A DNA stretch of 6,075 bases from the NCBI GenBank assembly GCA_028281075.1, contig JANQKO010000575.1:1-6075 (forward strand). Direction: 5' to 3'. The notes under the pieces are model-generated. The model saw nothing but the letters and a program-made list of their open reading frames with translations, did not search any database and was not told where the DNA came from. A program made the position numbers and the translations under genes. Positions 1 to 5,218 of this stretch are shown piece after piece. This DNA is from Alphaproteobacteria bacterium. Its GTDB lineage: Bacteria > Pseudomonadota > Alphaproteobacteria > GCA-2731375. The stretch's first letter is position 1; the number at the start of each line of letters is the position of its first letter.

Positions 1-1214
1 ACCTGGTCCTCGGCCGTGCTGCCCCCCGTCGTCGCCGGCCCGGCCCCGGGTGACACCGTCGGCGCCGTGCCGGGACCGGCGGCCTCGCCATCGTCGGCCG
101 CCGCGTCCGCCGTATCGGCGACCGGCTCGAAGGCCTCGAGCGTCGCGACCAGCGTCTCGGACGGGGCCGGGATCGCGGTCTCCGACGCGCCCGCCGCCGG
201 GGCGATGGCCGCCAACTGCGCCGGCGTCGGCTCGCCGCCGGCCGCGGCCTGCTGGGTCTCGCCGTCCTGCTGCACGTCGCCGCGCCGCTGCCGGACGCCC
301 GATTGCGATTCCAGGATGCGGACGGCGCCGCCGAACAGCGCCCGCATCTCGTCCGGCGGCAGCACGAAGGGCTCGCCGGGCCGGGCGAAGAAGCTGAGCA
401 TCTCGGTAGACTGGAACGGCTCGGACAGAATGCGCTGACCGGCGGCGTTGCCGATGCTGACCAGGCCGACGCTGCCGTCGGGGTCGGGCAGCAGGGTGCA
501 GGTGCTGTTCTGGCCGTCGACCTGGATCCGGCAGCTTACCGAGGTGCCGCGAATGCCGACAGTCGCCACCGGCGTCTGCACGCGCATGGCATCGGCGCCG
601 GAGGCGGCGATGCTGCCGGTCAGGAAGGCGAACGTGCCCTGCAGCACCGAGACCGCCATCGATCCGCCGCCGTCCGGATCGAAAACGAGCTCGTTAAGGA
701 CCATGCGGGCGCTGTCGGACAGGGTGAAGAGCGTATCGTCGACGAACTTGATGCCGACCGCGCCGTCGTCGGCCGTGGTGATGGTGTCGTTCAGAAAGAC
801 CGGCGCCCCCAGCGTCAGGGTGTCGGTCACGCCGTTGGTGTGCGTGGCCTGAACCTGGCCCTCGAGCTCGACGACCTCGCCGATCGGCTGGGCGCCCGGC
901 GGCAGCGTCACCTGCGCCGACTGGGCCGGCGCCCGCGGACCGGCGAGGATGCCGACGATGTCGGCGGCCAGAACCGCGCCGTCGACGGTCTGCAGCGCGG
1001 GCGCCCCATCGCTGTCGAAGTAGTTCCTGACGATGACATCAGGACCGGCCTCGGCCCTGATCAGCAGATCGTCGCCCAGTCGCAGGAAATCCGCCCCGAA
1101 AAGCCGGACGTCCATCGGCACGTCAACGGTCCCGTTCGCGGACGTCGCGTCCACGACCACCAGATCGCCTGATCCGCCCAGGTGCGTGCCGTCGCGAAGC
1201 ACACGCCCCCCCAT
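1..1214 (-). CDS. FecR-domain protein, putative surface or type I-secreted protein (C-terminus beyond window)
   Basis: 404 residues are visible and the frame is still open at base 1, so the C-terminus is missing. Residues about 17-98 form an N-terminal module (starts GDLVVVDATSANGTV, ends AGPRAPAQ). Residues about 111-225 look like a FecR (PF04773) beta domain: PIGEVVELEGQV, then GAPVFLNDTITTADDGAVG, and the family-typical TPVATVGIRGT at 214-224. Two cysteines (228 and 239) flank a short loop and could form a disulfide. From about residue 310 the chain becomes an Ala/Pro/Glu-rich linker. There is no hydrophobic signal peptide at the N-terminus. ATG 1214 is the first start codon after the in-frame stop at 1350-1352; the Shine-Dalgarno (AGGCG) is weak. 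I recall similar FecR modules at the N-termini of long alphaproteobacterial proteins thought to be surface or type I secretion substrates. It lacks the short membrane anti-sigma layout of true FecR. The family call is strong; the role is inferred. Confidence 0.85.
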   Translation of the reverse strand, partial: MGGRVLRDGTHLGGSGDLVVVDATSANGTVDVPMDVRLFGADFLRLGDDLLIRAEAGPDVIVRNYFDSDGAPALQTVDGAVLAADIVGILAGPRAPAQSAQVTLPPGAQPIGEVVELEGQVQATHTNGVTDTLTLGAPVFLNDTITTADDGAVGIKFVDDTLFTLSDSARMVLNELVFDPDGGGSMAVSVLQGTFAFLTGSIAASGADAMRVQTPVATVGIRGTSVSCRIQVDGQNSTCTLLPDPDGSVGLVSIGNAAGQRILSEPFQSTEMLSFFARPGEPFVLPPDEMRALFGGAVRILESQSGVRQRRGDVQQDGETQQAAAGGEPTPAQLAAIAPAAGASETAIPAPSETLVATLEAFEPVADTADAAADDGEAAGPGTAPTVSPGAGPATTGGSTAEDQ

Positions 1215-1348
1215 TCGCCTGCCGCCGGCTGGCCGGATGTCACAGCAACTCCGGTTCTCGGATGAACGGTCCCGCGCGGCCCCGCATCGGATTTGCCCAA
1301 CGCCCGATCCGGCAGCCGGAGGATCGCATTCGAACCAACGGCGAAAAA

Positions 1349-1378
1349 ATTATCCGCCGCAACCGATTGTGGTGTCAA
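1349..1378 (-). promoter_or_regulatory. Sigma-70-type promoter of the FecR-domain gene
   Basis: On the minus strand a perfect -35 box TTGACA (1378-1373) is followed after 18 bp by GATAAT (1354-1349), one mismatch from the TATAAT consensus. Transcription would start near 1342 and read into the FecR-domain gene at 1214. Such a close match stands out in GC-rich DNA. It suggests that this gene has its own promoter rather than depending on read-through from the TolC-family gene. Confidence 0.65.
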
Positions 1379-1401
1379 TTCATGTTTGATTAACCATGTG
1401 T

Positions 1402-1424
1402 TACGGAATTTCGATAATTCCGTA
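1402..1424. promoter_or_regulatory. Perfect 9-5-9 dyad, candidate operator or activator site
   Basis: TACGGAATT (1402-1410) and AATTCCGTA (1416-1424) are exact reverse complements around a 5-nt spacer. The centre (1413) lies about 71 bp upstream of the predicted transcription start of the FecR-domain gene, a typical place for a class I activator. No T-run follows on either strand, so a terminator is unlikely. The regulator is unknown; this is inference from symmetry and position. Confidence 0.45.
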
Positions 1425-1551
1425 CGAAAAGCCGGTATCTTTACTCCGAGACGTTCCCGTTGATTATCGTCGTGTGGGGAATTTCAAGCCGCCGCGAAGT
1501 AAAACCGCCGCGACAGACCTGGCATGTTCACGAAATCGTCAGGCGCTGGCC

Positions 1552-1584
1552 GCCGGGTTCCGGCGCCACCCGGCCGCGACGGCC
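1552..1584 (-). terminator. GC-rich hairpins after the TolC-family stop codon, possible terminator
   Basis: Directly after the TAG stop (1588-1586) the transcript can form GGCCG-loop-CGGCC (1572-1584, 3-nt loop) or the alternative 7-bp stem GCCGGGT/ACCCGGC (1552-1574, 9-nt loop). The two share bases 1572-1574 and so exclude each other. There is no U-tract, so intrinsic termination is uncertain. The structure may instead stabilise the mRNA 3' end. Confidence 0.3.
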
Positions 1585-1585
1585 C

Positions 1586-2917
1586 CTACCGCGTGACGCG
1601 CGTGGGCAGGCGCAGGATCTCGGGCTTCAGACGGCCGATGGCGCGCAACAGGGAATAGGTCGCGATGCGCGCATCGTAGCTGGCGTTCACGGAGTTGATC
1701 TGCGCGTTGTACAGCTCGGTCTCGGCGTCCAGCACGTTGATCGCCGATTCCTGCGCCGCCTCGCGCAGGCGCTTGCGCGCCTCGAACACCTCGCTGGCGA
1801 TGTTGACCGCGTTCTGCAGCAGGTCGACCCGTTCCCGCGCGGTCTCCAGCCGCGTCCAGGTGATCCGCACTGTCTCGGCGACCCGGCGCTGCGCGCTGGT
1901 AAGCGTCGCGATCTGTTCGGAATAGCGGGACGAGGCCTGCGCGACCCGGGCGCGCGTGGCCCAGCCGGAAAACAGGTTCCAGGTCAGCCGGACCAGCAGC
2001 GAGGCCTCGCGCCTGATGTCGCGCACGCCCTCGACGTCGTCCTCCCAGCTCGCCCGGCCGACCAGGTCGATGCGTGGAAAGTAGCCGCTTCGCGCCACCG
2101 TCCGCTGACGGTCGGCGACGTCGACGTCGCGCTCGCTGCCGATCACGTCGGGGTTTTCCTTCAGGGCGATGTCGACGGCGTCGGTCACGCTCGGCGGCAG
2201 CAGCGCGACCGGCGGAATCGGCTCGACCATCTCGGTGATCCGCGGCGCGCGGTCGAACACCTCGTTGTAGTCGGTCTGGGCCTCCACGAGCTGACCCTGA
2301 AACGCGACCCGCTGCTCCTTCGCGATCTGCAGCCGGGTCTTCGCCAGCAGGACATCGACGGTGATGCCGCCGCCGCGGCGCACCCGCTCGTCTTCCAGGT
2401 TGAGCTGGCGTCCGATCGTCGCCTCGTTGGCCCGCGCCAGCTCGACCAGGCGGGTCTGGCGCAGGACGTTGTGGTAGGCGACGACGCCTTCGAGCAGGAT
2501 GCGCTGCGTCGTCGCTTCCAGGGCGAGTTCCGTGGACTGCCGGCCGAGATTCGCGGCATCGAGGTTGGCCGAGCGGTCGAAACCGTCGAACAGGTTCTGG
2601 GTGACGTCGAGCGTCGCCAGGTCGCGGCTGGTGCTGAGCGGACTGTCGTTCACGCTGCGCAGCGCCGGGCTGTCGGTATATTCGTAGCCCGTGTCGCCGG
2701 ACAGATCGACCTGCGGCAGGAACCGGGAGAACGCCTCGTCGACGGCGCCCGTCGCTGTCAATAGCCTGTTTCGCGCCGCCTGGATTTCGGGATGGTCGTC
2801 AAGCAGCGTCGCCAGCTCGTCTTCCAGCGTCTGGGCGACGACCGCCTGGCCGACAACCATCTGGCCGATAGCGAACGCAAGAAACGCGCACAAACCGCCG
2901 GTAAGCATCAACCGCAC
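1586..2917 (-). CDS. TolC-family outer membrane efflux/secretion protein
   Basis: The 443-residue product has the usual length and layout of TolC-type outer-membrane channels: a hydrophobic signal peptide (about residues 1-28, AVVA before Q-TLEDEL), then two OEP halves. The first contains DHPEIQAARNRLLTA (about 41-55) and the beta-strand motif NLFDGFDRSA (about 108-117). The second contains ENPDVIGSERDVDVA and NLFSGWATRARVAQ (from about 314). Long heptad-rich helices lie between, and NVLDAETELYNAQ is near the end. Such proteins form trimeric channels that work with an ABC or RND pump and a membrane-fusion protein in export or type I secretion. I chose GTG 2917 because AGGGAAGGGGGG lies 5 nt upstream; TTG 2944 (no Shine-Dalgarno) and ATG 2908 (Shine-Dalgarno too distant) are alternatives. 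The inner-membrane partners are not in the window. The neighbouring FecR-domain protein without a Sec signal suggests a type I secretion role, which is inferred. Confidence 0.93.
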   Translation of the reverse strand: MRLMLTGGLCAFLAFAIGQMVVGQAVVAQTLEDELATLLDDHPEIQAARNRLLTATGAVDEAFSRFLPQVDLSGDTGYEYTDSPALRSVNDSPLSTSRDLATLDVTQNLFDGFDRSANLDAANLGRQSTELALEATTQRILLEGVVAYHNVLRQTRLVELARANEATIGRQLNLEDERVRRGGGITVDVLLAKTRLQIAKEQRVAFQGQLVEAQTDYNEVFDRAPRITEMVEPIPPVALLPPSVTDAVDIALKENPDVIGSERDVDVADRQRTVARSGYFPRIDLVGRASWEDDVEGVRDIRREASLLVRLTWNLFSGWATRARVAQASSRYSEQIATLTSAQRRVAETVRITWTRLETARERVDLLQNAVNIASEVFEARKRLREAAQESAINVLDAETELYNAQINSVNASYDARIATYSLLRAIGRLKPEILRLPTRVTR

Positions 2918-2921
2918 GGCG

Positions 2922-2933
2922 CCCCCCTTCCCT
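2922..2933 (-). promoter_or_regulatory. Ribosome binding site deciding the TolC-family start
   Basis: The minus strand reads AGGGAAGGGGGG here. The AGGGGG part ends 5 nt before GTG 2917, good spacing for a Shine-Dalgarno. The upstream TTG (2944) has no such site, and the ATG at 2908 is about 14 nt away. This favours GTG as the start, giving a short charged n-region (MRLMLTGG) before the hydrophobic core of the signal peptide. Confidence 0.6.
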
Positions 2934-3009
2934 GGCCGAGCCAATCGGGCAGATCGTTGATTGGTTCCGCAACGTATCGGTGCGGACGATATACAGCATC
3001 CCGTCGCTT

Positions 3010-3084
3010 GTCACGATCAATGCGCGAAAGGCGGCGGCTCAAGAAGCCGGGTCCGATCAACGACTTCCAGGCAGTGATCGTGAC
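3010..3084. repeat. 10-bp inverted repeat upstream of the TolC-family gene
   Basis: GTCACGATCA (3010-3019) and TGATCGTGAC (3075-3084) are exact reverse complements 55 nt apart. The TolC-proximal copy lies about 95 bp upstream of the start codon, where a promoter would be expected. The arms could be paired binding sites for a regulator or a chance match; no family can be named. Confidence 0.3.
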
Positions 3085-3146
3085 CAGGGCAAAATTTCGG
3101 GCGGTTGGATTTGTCGGCTTCCCAAGCTCGCAGATGCCCGAACCCG

Positions 3147-3212
3147 ATAGGGACAGTCCCCATCGATCCATGCCGAACTGCCGATCCCTTATCTATTAGG
3201 GACTGTCCCTAT
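3147..3212. repeat. REP/MITE-like inverted repeat with GGGACAGTCCC cores
   Basis: ATAGGGACAGTCCC (3147-3160) is the exact reverse complement of GGGACTGTCCCTAT (3199-3212), giving a 14-bp stem with a 38-nt loop. Each arm is itself a near-palindrome: TAGGGAC-T-GTCCCTA at 3197-3211, and GGGAC-A-GTCCC at 3150-3160. Nested short palindromes in an intergenic gap are typical of REP/BIME elements mobilised by IS200-like (RAYT) transposases. I recall TAGGGACAGTCCCTA-type cores in such elements, but that is memory, not a search. No transposase is present, so any element would be non-autonomous or a remnant. Confidence 0.5.
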
Positions 3213-3239
3213 TGATTTCCCGTGCGAAGCAGTCACCCC

Positions 3240-3303
3240 GCCGGCATGACAATGGGGGGTGGATCCTCGGCGCTTTCTTCAAGGCCGCGCGGGCCGGCAT
3301 GAC
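3240..3303. repeat. 11-bp direct repeat GCCGGCATGAC
   Basis: GCCGGCATGAC occurs at 3240-3250 and 3293-3303, 53 bp apart, in the gene-free stretch beside the tRNA gene. GTCATGCCGGC-like words are common in dispersed intergenic repeats of GC-rich alphaproteobacteria, so this may be the edges of one decayed copy. No function can be assigned. Confidence 0.35.
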
Positions 3304-3378
3304 CGTGGTCCGGGACAATGACAAACCGCCCGGTCTTTTGCCCCGGTTACCTGGGTATTAGCCAAGTTATTGAAAAGA

Positions 3379-3454
3379 TGGTGCCCAGGGGCGGAATCGA
3401 ACCACCGACACGCGGATTTTCAGTCCACTGCTCTACCAACTGAGCTACCTGGGC
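3379..3454 (-). tRNA. tRNA-Phe (GAA)
   Basis: The minus strand folds as a complete 76-nt tRNA. The acceptor stem GCCCAGG pairs with CCTGGGC, followed by discriminator A and an encoded CCA (3381-3379). The D-arm is AGCTCAGTTGGTAGAGC. The anticodon stem GTGGA/TCCGC (one T-G pair) carries the loop CTGAAAA with anticodon GAA, which reads UUC and UUU. The T-arm contains GGTTCGATTCC. It lies 91 nt downstream of yacG on the same strand, so it may be transcribed with that operon or from its own weak promoter. Confidence 0.98.
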
Positions 3455-3496
3455 GCCGGCGCGTCGGATCGGCGGACCGGTCCGCGGCGACGGGGT

Positions 3497-3525
3497 TGTT
3501 TACGGGAATCGGCGCGGCCTGTCCA
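3497..3525 (-). promoter_or_regulatory. Possible promoter of tRNA-Phe
   Basis: On the minus strand TGGACA (3525-3520, one mismatch to TTGACA) is followed after 17 bp by TAAACA (3502-3497, a poor -10). Transcription would start near 3490, about 36 nt before the mature tRNA 5' end. The -35 and the spacing are good but the -10 is weak. Co-transcription with yacG remains possible. Confidence 0.3.
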
Positions 3526-3545
3526 GGGCTTCGGGGCCGCCGGGG

Positions 3546-3770
3546 TCAGCCGTCGTCGGCGTCGTCACGCGCCCGCATCAGCCGCTCGATATCTTCCGCA
3601 TCGACGCCGTCGGGCGGCTCCACCGCCGGGATGCCGTAACCGCCGGCGAACCAGCGGCCGAGATCGACGTCGGCGCAGCGGCGCGAGCAGAACGGGCGGT
3701 AGCGGACCACCGCCGGCTTGCCGCAGATCGCGCAGGCCTTCGGCGGCGTATTGTCGTTGGCGCCGCTCAT
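3546..3770 (-). CDS. yacG: DNA gyrase inhibitor YacG, zinc-binding
   Basis: This 74-residue protein has the complete YacG signature: a zinc site made by C13-x2-C16 (CAICGK) and C28-x3-C32 (FCSRRC), followed by DLGRWFAGGYGIP (36-48) and an acidic C-terminal tail. YacG of E. coli binds GyrB and inhibits gyrase; the same role is expected here from family membership. Its ATG overlaps the RNase E/G stop codon as ATGA (3770-3767), so it is probably translated by coupling; only a weak GGA lies upstream. It is the last protein gene of the infA-maf-RNase cluster. The length is normal for the family, with no sign of damage. Confidence 0.95.
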   Translation of the reverse strand: MSGANDNTPPKACAICGKPAVVRYRPFCSRRCADVDLGRWFAGGYGIPAVEPPDGVDAEDIERLMRARDDADDG

Positions 3771-5218
3771 GCCGGTCCGATCCGGATGTCGTCGCGGGCG
3801 CGGGCCGGATCGGCATGCAGCGTGACGGCGCAGCCCAGCCGGTTGGCGAGTGCCTGGGTCAGCCGGTCATCGTCGTCGCCGAGCCGGGCGATGATCTCGG
3901 GCGCGGCGGCGATCAGCAGCGGCCGGCCCGGCAGCGCCGCGGCTTCGGCCTCGGCCCGGCGCAGCAGCGCCGACGTGACGGCGGCGACGGTCGGCCGCCG
4001 GCCGCCGGCGGCGATGCCGGGCACCGGCTCGGTCAAGAGATGCGCGAGCGGTTCGCGCAGGCGCCGGCGGGTCATCTCGACCAGGCCGAGCTCCGACATG
4101 CCGGCGACCCGGACCGGCGCGCGGTCGCGGTCCAGCGCCCGGCCGAAGGCGTCGAGCACGCGCGCCACGTGGCCCTCGCCATTCATCCGCATGAAATCGA
4201 TCACGACGATGCCGCCGATGTCGCGCAGGCGCAATTGCCAAGCGATCTCGGCGGCGGCTTCCAGATTGGTGCGCAGCGCGGTCTCCTCGGCGTCGGCGCC
4301 GGCGGTGTAGCGGCCGGAATCGATATCGATGGCGGTCAGCGCCTCGGTCGCCTCGATGACGATGGCGCCGCCGGACGGCAGCGGCACGCGGGGCCGCAAC
4401 GCCGCCTCGATATCACCTTCGATGTCATGGCTGTCGAACAGCGGCGCCGGCCCGCGATGACGTTGCAAACGGTCGACCGACCAGGGCAGCGCCCCGGCGC
4501 AATAGCCGCGCAGCCGGCCGAGCGCGTCGCCGTCGTCGATCACGACGCGGCGCACGTCGGGCGACATGTGATCGCGCAGGGCGGCGCAGACCGGATCGAT
4601 GCCGGACTCCACGCAGACCGGCGGCTCGGCCGACATCAGGCCGGCCGAGATCTCGGCCCAGGCGGCCATCAGCCGCGCGGCCCCGGCGCGCAGGCCGCCG
4701 GCATCGGCGCCGGCGGCGGCCGTGCGCAGGATCAAACCGCCATCCCCCCCGATGCCGTCGACCGCGGCCGCGAGCCGGCCGCGCTCGGCATCGTCGCCGA
4801 TCCGCCGCGAGATGCTGACGCCGCGCCGCCATGGCGCCAGCACCAGATGCCGGCCCGGCAGCGTGATATCGGTGGTCAGGCGCGGCCCCTTGTCGCCGAT
4901 CGGCTCTTTCGTGACCTGCACCAGGACGGCCTGCCCCTCGTGCACGGCCTCGGCGATGCGCGGGCGCTCGCCGGCCGCGCCGACGCCGTCGGCATAGCGG
5001 GCCTCGCGCGCCGGCAGGAAACCGCTGCGGTCGAGGCCGATATCGACGAAGGCCGCCTGCACGCCGTTGGCCACATGCGTCACCCGCCCGAGATAGAGCC
5101 GGCCGGCCAGGGCCGTCTCGCCGGCCGGCGCGAAGATCAGCTCGGCCAGCCGGCCGTCGTCCAACAGCGCGATCCGGGTATCGAGAAGGCCGACATTGAC
5201 CAGGATCTCGTCGGTCAT
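3767..5218 (-). CDS. rng: Ribonuclease E/G family protein lacking the zinc-link cysteines
   Basis: This 483-residue protein matches RNase G and the catalytic half of RNase E, endonucleases that cut single-stranded AU-rich RNA in rRNA maturation and mRNA decay. An S1 domain covers about residues 35-120, with F57 and F67 at the RNase E RNA-binding positions. GLILRTAAAG (161-170) carries the 5'-sensor pair R165-T166. The DNase I-like region has ALTAIDIDSGR with D298 and GGIVVIDF with D341, the counterparts of E. coli RNase E D303 and D346; the N305 position is D300. The usual CPxC zinc-link is absent: after GLVEMTRRRLREPLAHLL the aligned positions read V-P-G-I (399-402). There is no long RNase E scaffold tail. 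ATG 5218 begins MTDEILVNVG, as in the family, and overlaps the maf stop as ATGA; an upstream in-frame extension to 5392 overlaps maf and is rejected. The organism probably has a separate full RNase E; this copy is RNase G-like. Confidence 0.93.
   Translation of the reverse strand: MTDEILVNVGLLDTRIALLDDGRLAELIFAPAGETALAGRLYLGRVTHVANGVQAAFVDIGLDRSGFLPAREARYADGVGAAGERPRIAEAVHEGQAVLVQVTKEPIGDKGPRLTTDITLPGRHLVLAPWRRGVSISRRIGDDAERGRLAAAVDGIGGDGGLILRTAAAGADAGGLRAGAARLMAAWAEISAGLMSAEPPVCVESGIDPVCAALRDHMSPDVRRVVIDDGDALGRLRGYCAGALPWSVDRLQRHRGPAPLFDSHDIEGDIEAALRPRVPLPSGGAIVIEATEALTAIDIDSGRYTAGADAEETALRTNLEAAAEIAWQLRLRDIGGIVVIDFMRMNGEGHVARVLDAFGRALDRDRAPVRVAGMSELGLVEMTRRRLREPLAHLLTEPVPGIAAGGRRPTVAAVTSALLRRAEAEAAALPGRPLLIAAAPEIIARLGDDDDRLTQALANRLGCAVTLHADPARARDDIRIGPA

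Larger units (their letters stand above)
1215..1585. other. 371-nt intergenic region, leader and control region of the FecR-domain gene
   Basis: This gap separates the TolC-family gene from the FecR-domain gene, both on the minus strand. It is clearly more AT-rich between about 1340 and 1510 than its surroundings. It holds a near-consensus promoter (1349-1378), a perfect 9-bp dyad (1402-1424), a second copy of the half-site-like GGAATTTC at 1478-1485, and GC-rich hairpins just after the TolC stop (1552-1584). From the predicted transcription start near 1342 to ATG 1214 the leader is about 128 nt. It contains one small hairpin (TCCGG-CTG-CCGGA) but no riboswitch that I recognise. A 66-codon plus-strand reading frame here looks spurious. 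Confidence 0.7.
2918..3378. other. 461-nt intergenic region between tRNA-Phe and the TolC-family gene
   Basis: No credible gene is visible; the reading frames here lack recognisable motifs or overlap the TolC start in another frame. It holds the TolC ribosome binding site, a 10-bp inverted repeat (3010-3019/3075-3084), a REP/MITE-like inverted repeat (3147-3212) and an 11-bp direct repeat (3240-3250/3293-3303). A promoter for the TolC-family gene should lie near 2990-3025. The best I can find on the minus strand is a poor GTGACA-17-TATCGT, too weak to call separately. No clear intrinsic terminator for the tRNA gene is seen beyond the short TCTTTT directly after its CCA. Confidence 0.6.

Noticed and set aside
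303..1172. Plus-strand 289-codon frame opposite the FecR-domain gene
   Set aside because: It is antisense to a recognisable FecR frame, has no family motifs, and is expected in GC-rich DNA where shadow frames stay open.
1396..1596. Plus-strand 66-codon frame starting MCYGISIIPYEKP
   Set aside because: No Shine-Dalgarno or motifs; it covers the dyad and runs into the TolC-family 3' end, so it is probably chance in the AT-richer gap.
1460..2764. Plus-strand 434-codon frame opposite the TolC-family gene
   Set aside because: Arg/Asp/Gly/Val-rich composition without domains, and antisense to a clear TolC-family gene.
2908..3171. Minus-strand 87-codon frame upstream of the TolC-family gene
   Set aside because: It overlaps the TolC ribosome binding site and start, includes the repeat arms, and shows no recognisable domain.
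3320..3378. Possible intrinsic terminator after tRNA-Phe (AACCG/CGGTT arms, TCTTTT after CCA)
   Set aside because: The stem is only about 5 bp with an irregular loop, and the T-run is short and not next to it.
3348..3453. TACCTGGG repeated at 3348-3355 and in the tRNA (3446-3453), as a possible attachment site
   Set aside because: Only 8 nt, matching the 5' rather than the usual 3' end of the tRNA, and no integrase or other island gene is visible.
3370..3639. Plus-strand 89-codon frame starting MKRWCPGAESNHRHADFQ
   Set aside because: It is the antisense translation of tRNA-Phe, a well-known spurious protein pattern, and then runs antisense to yacG.
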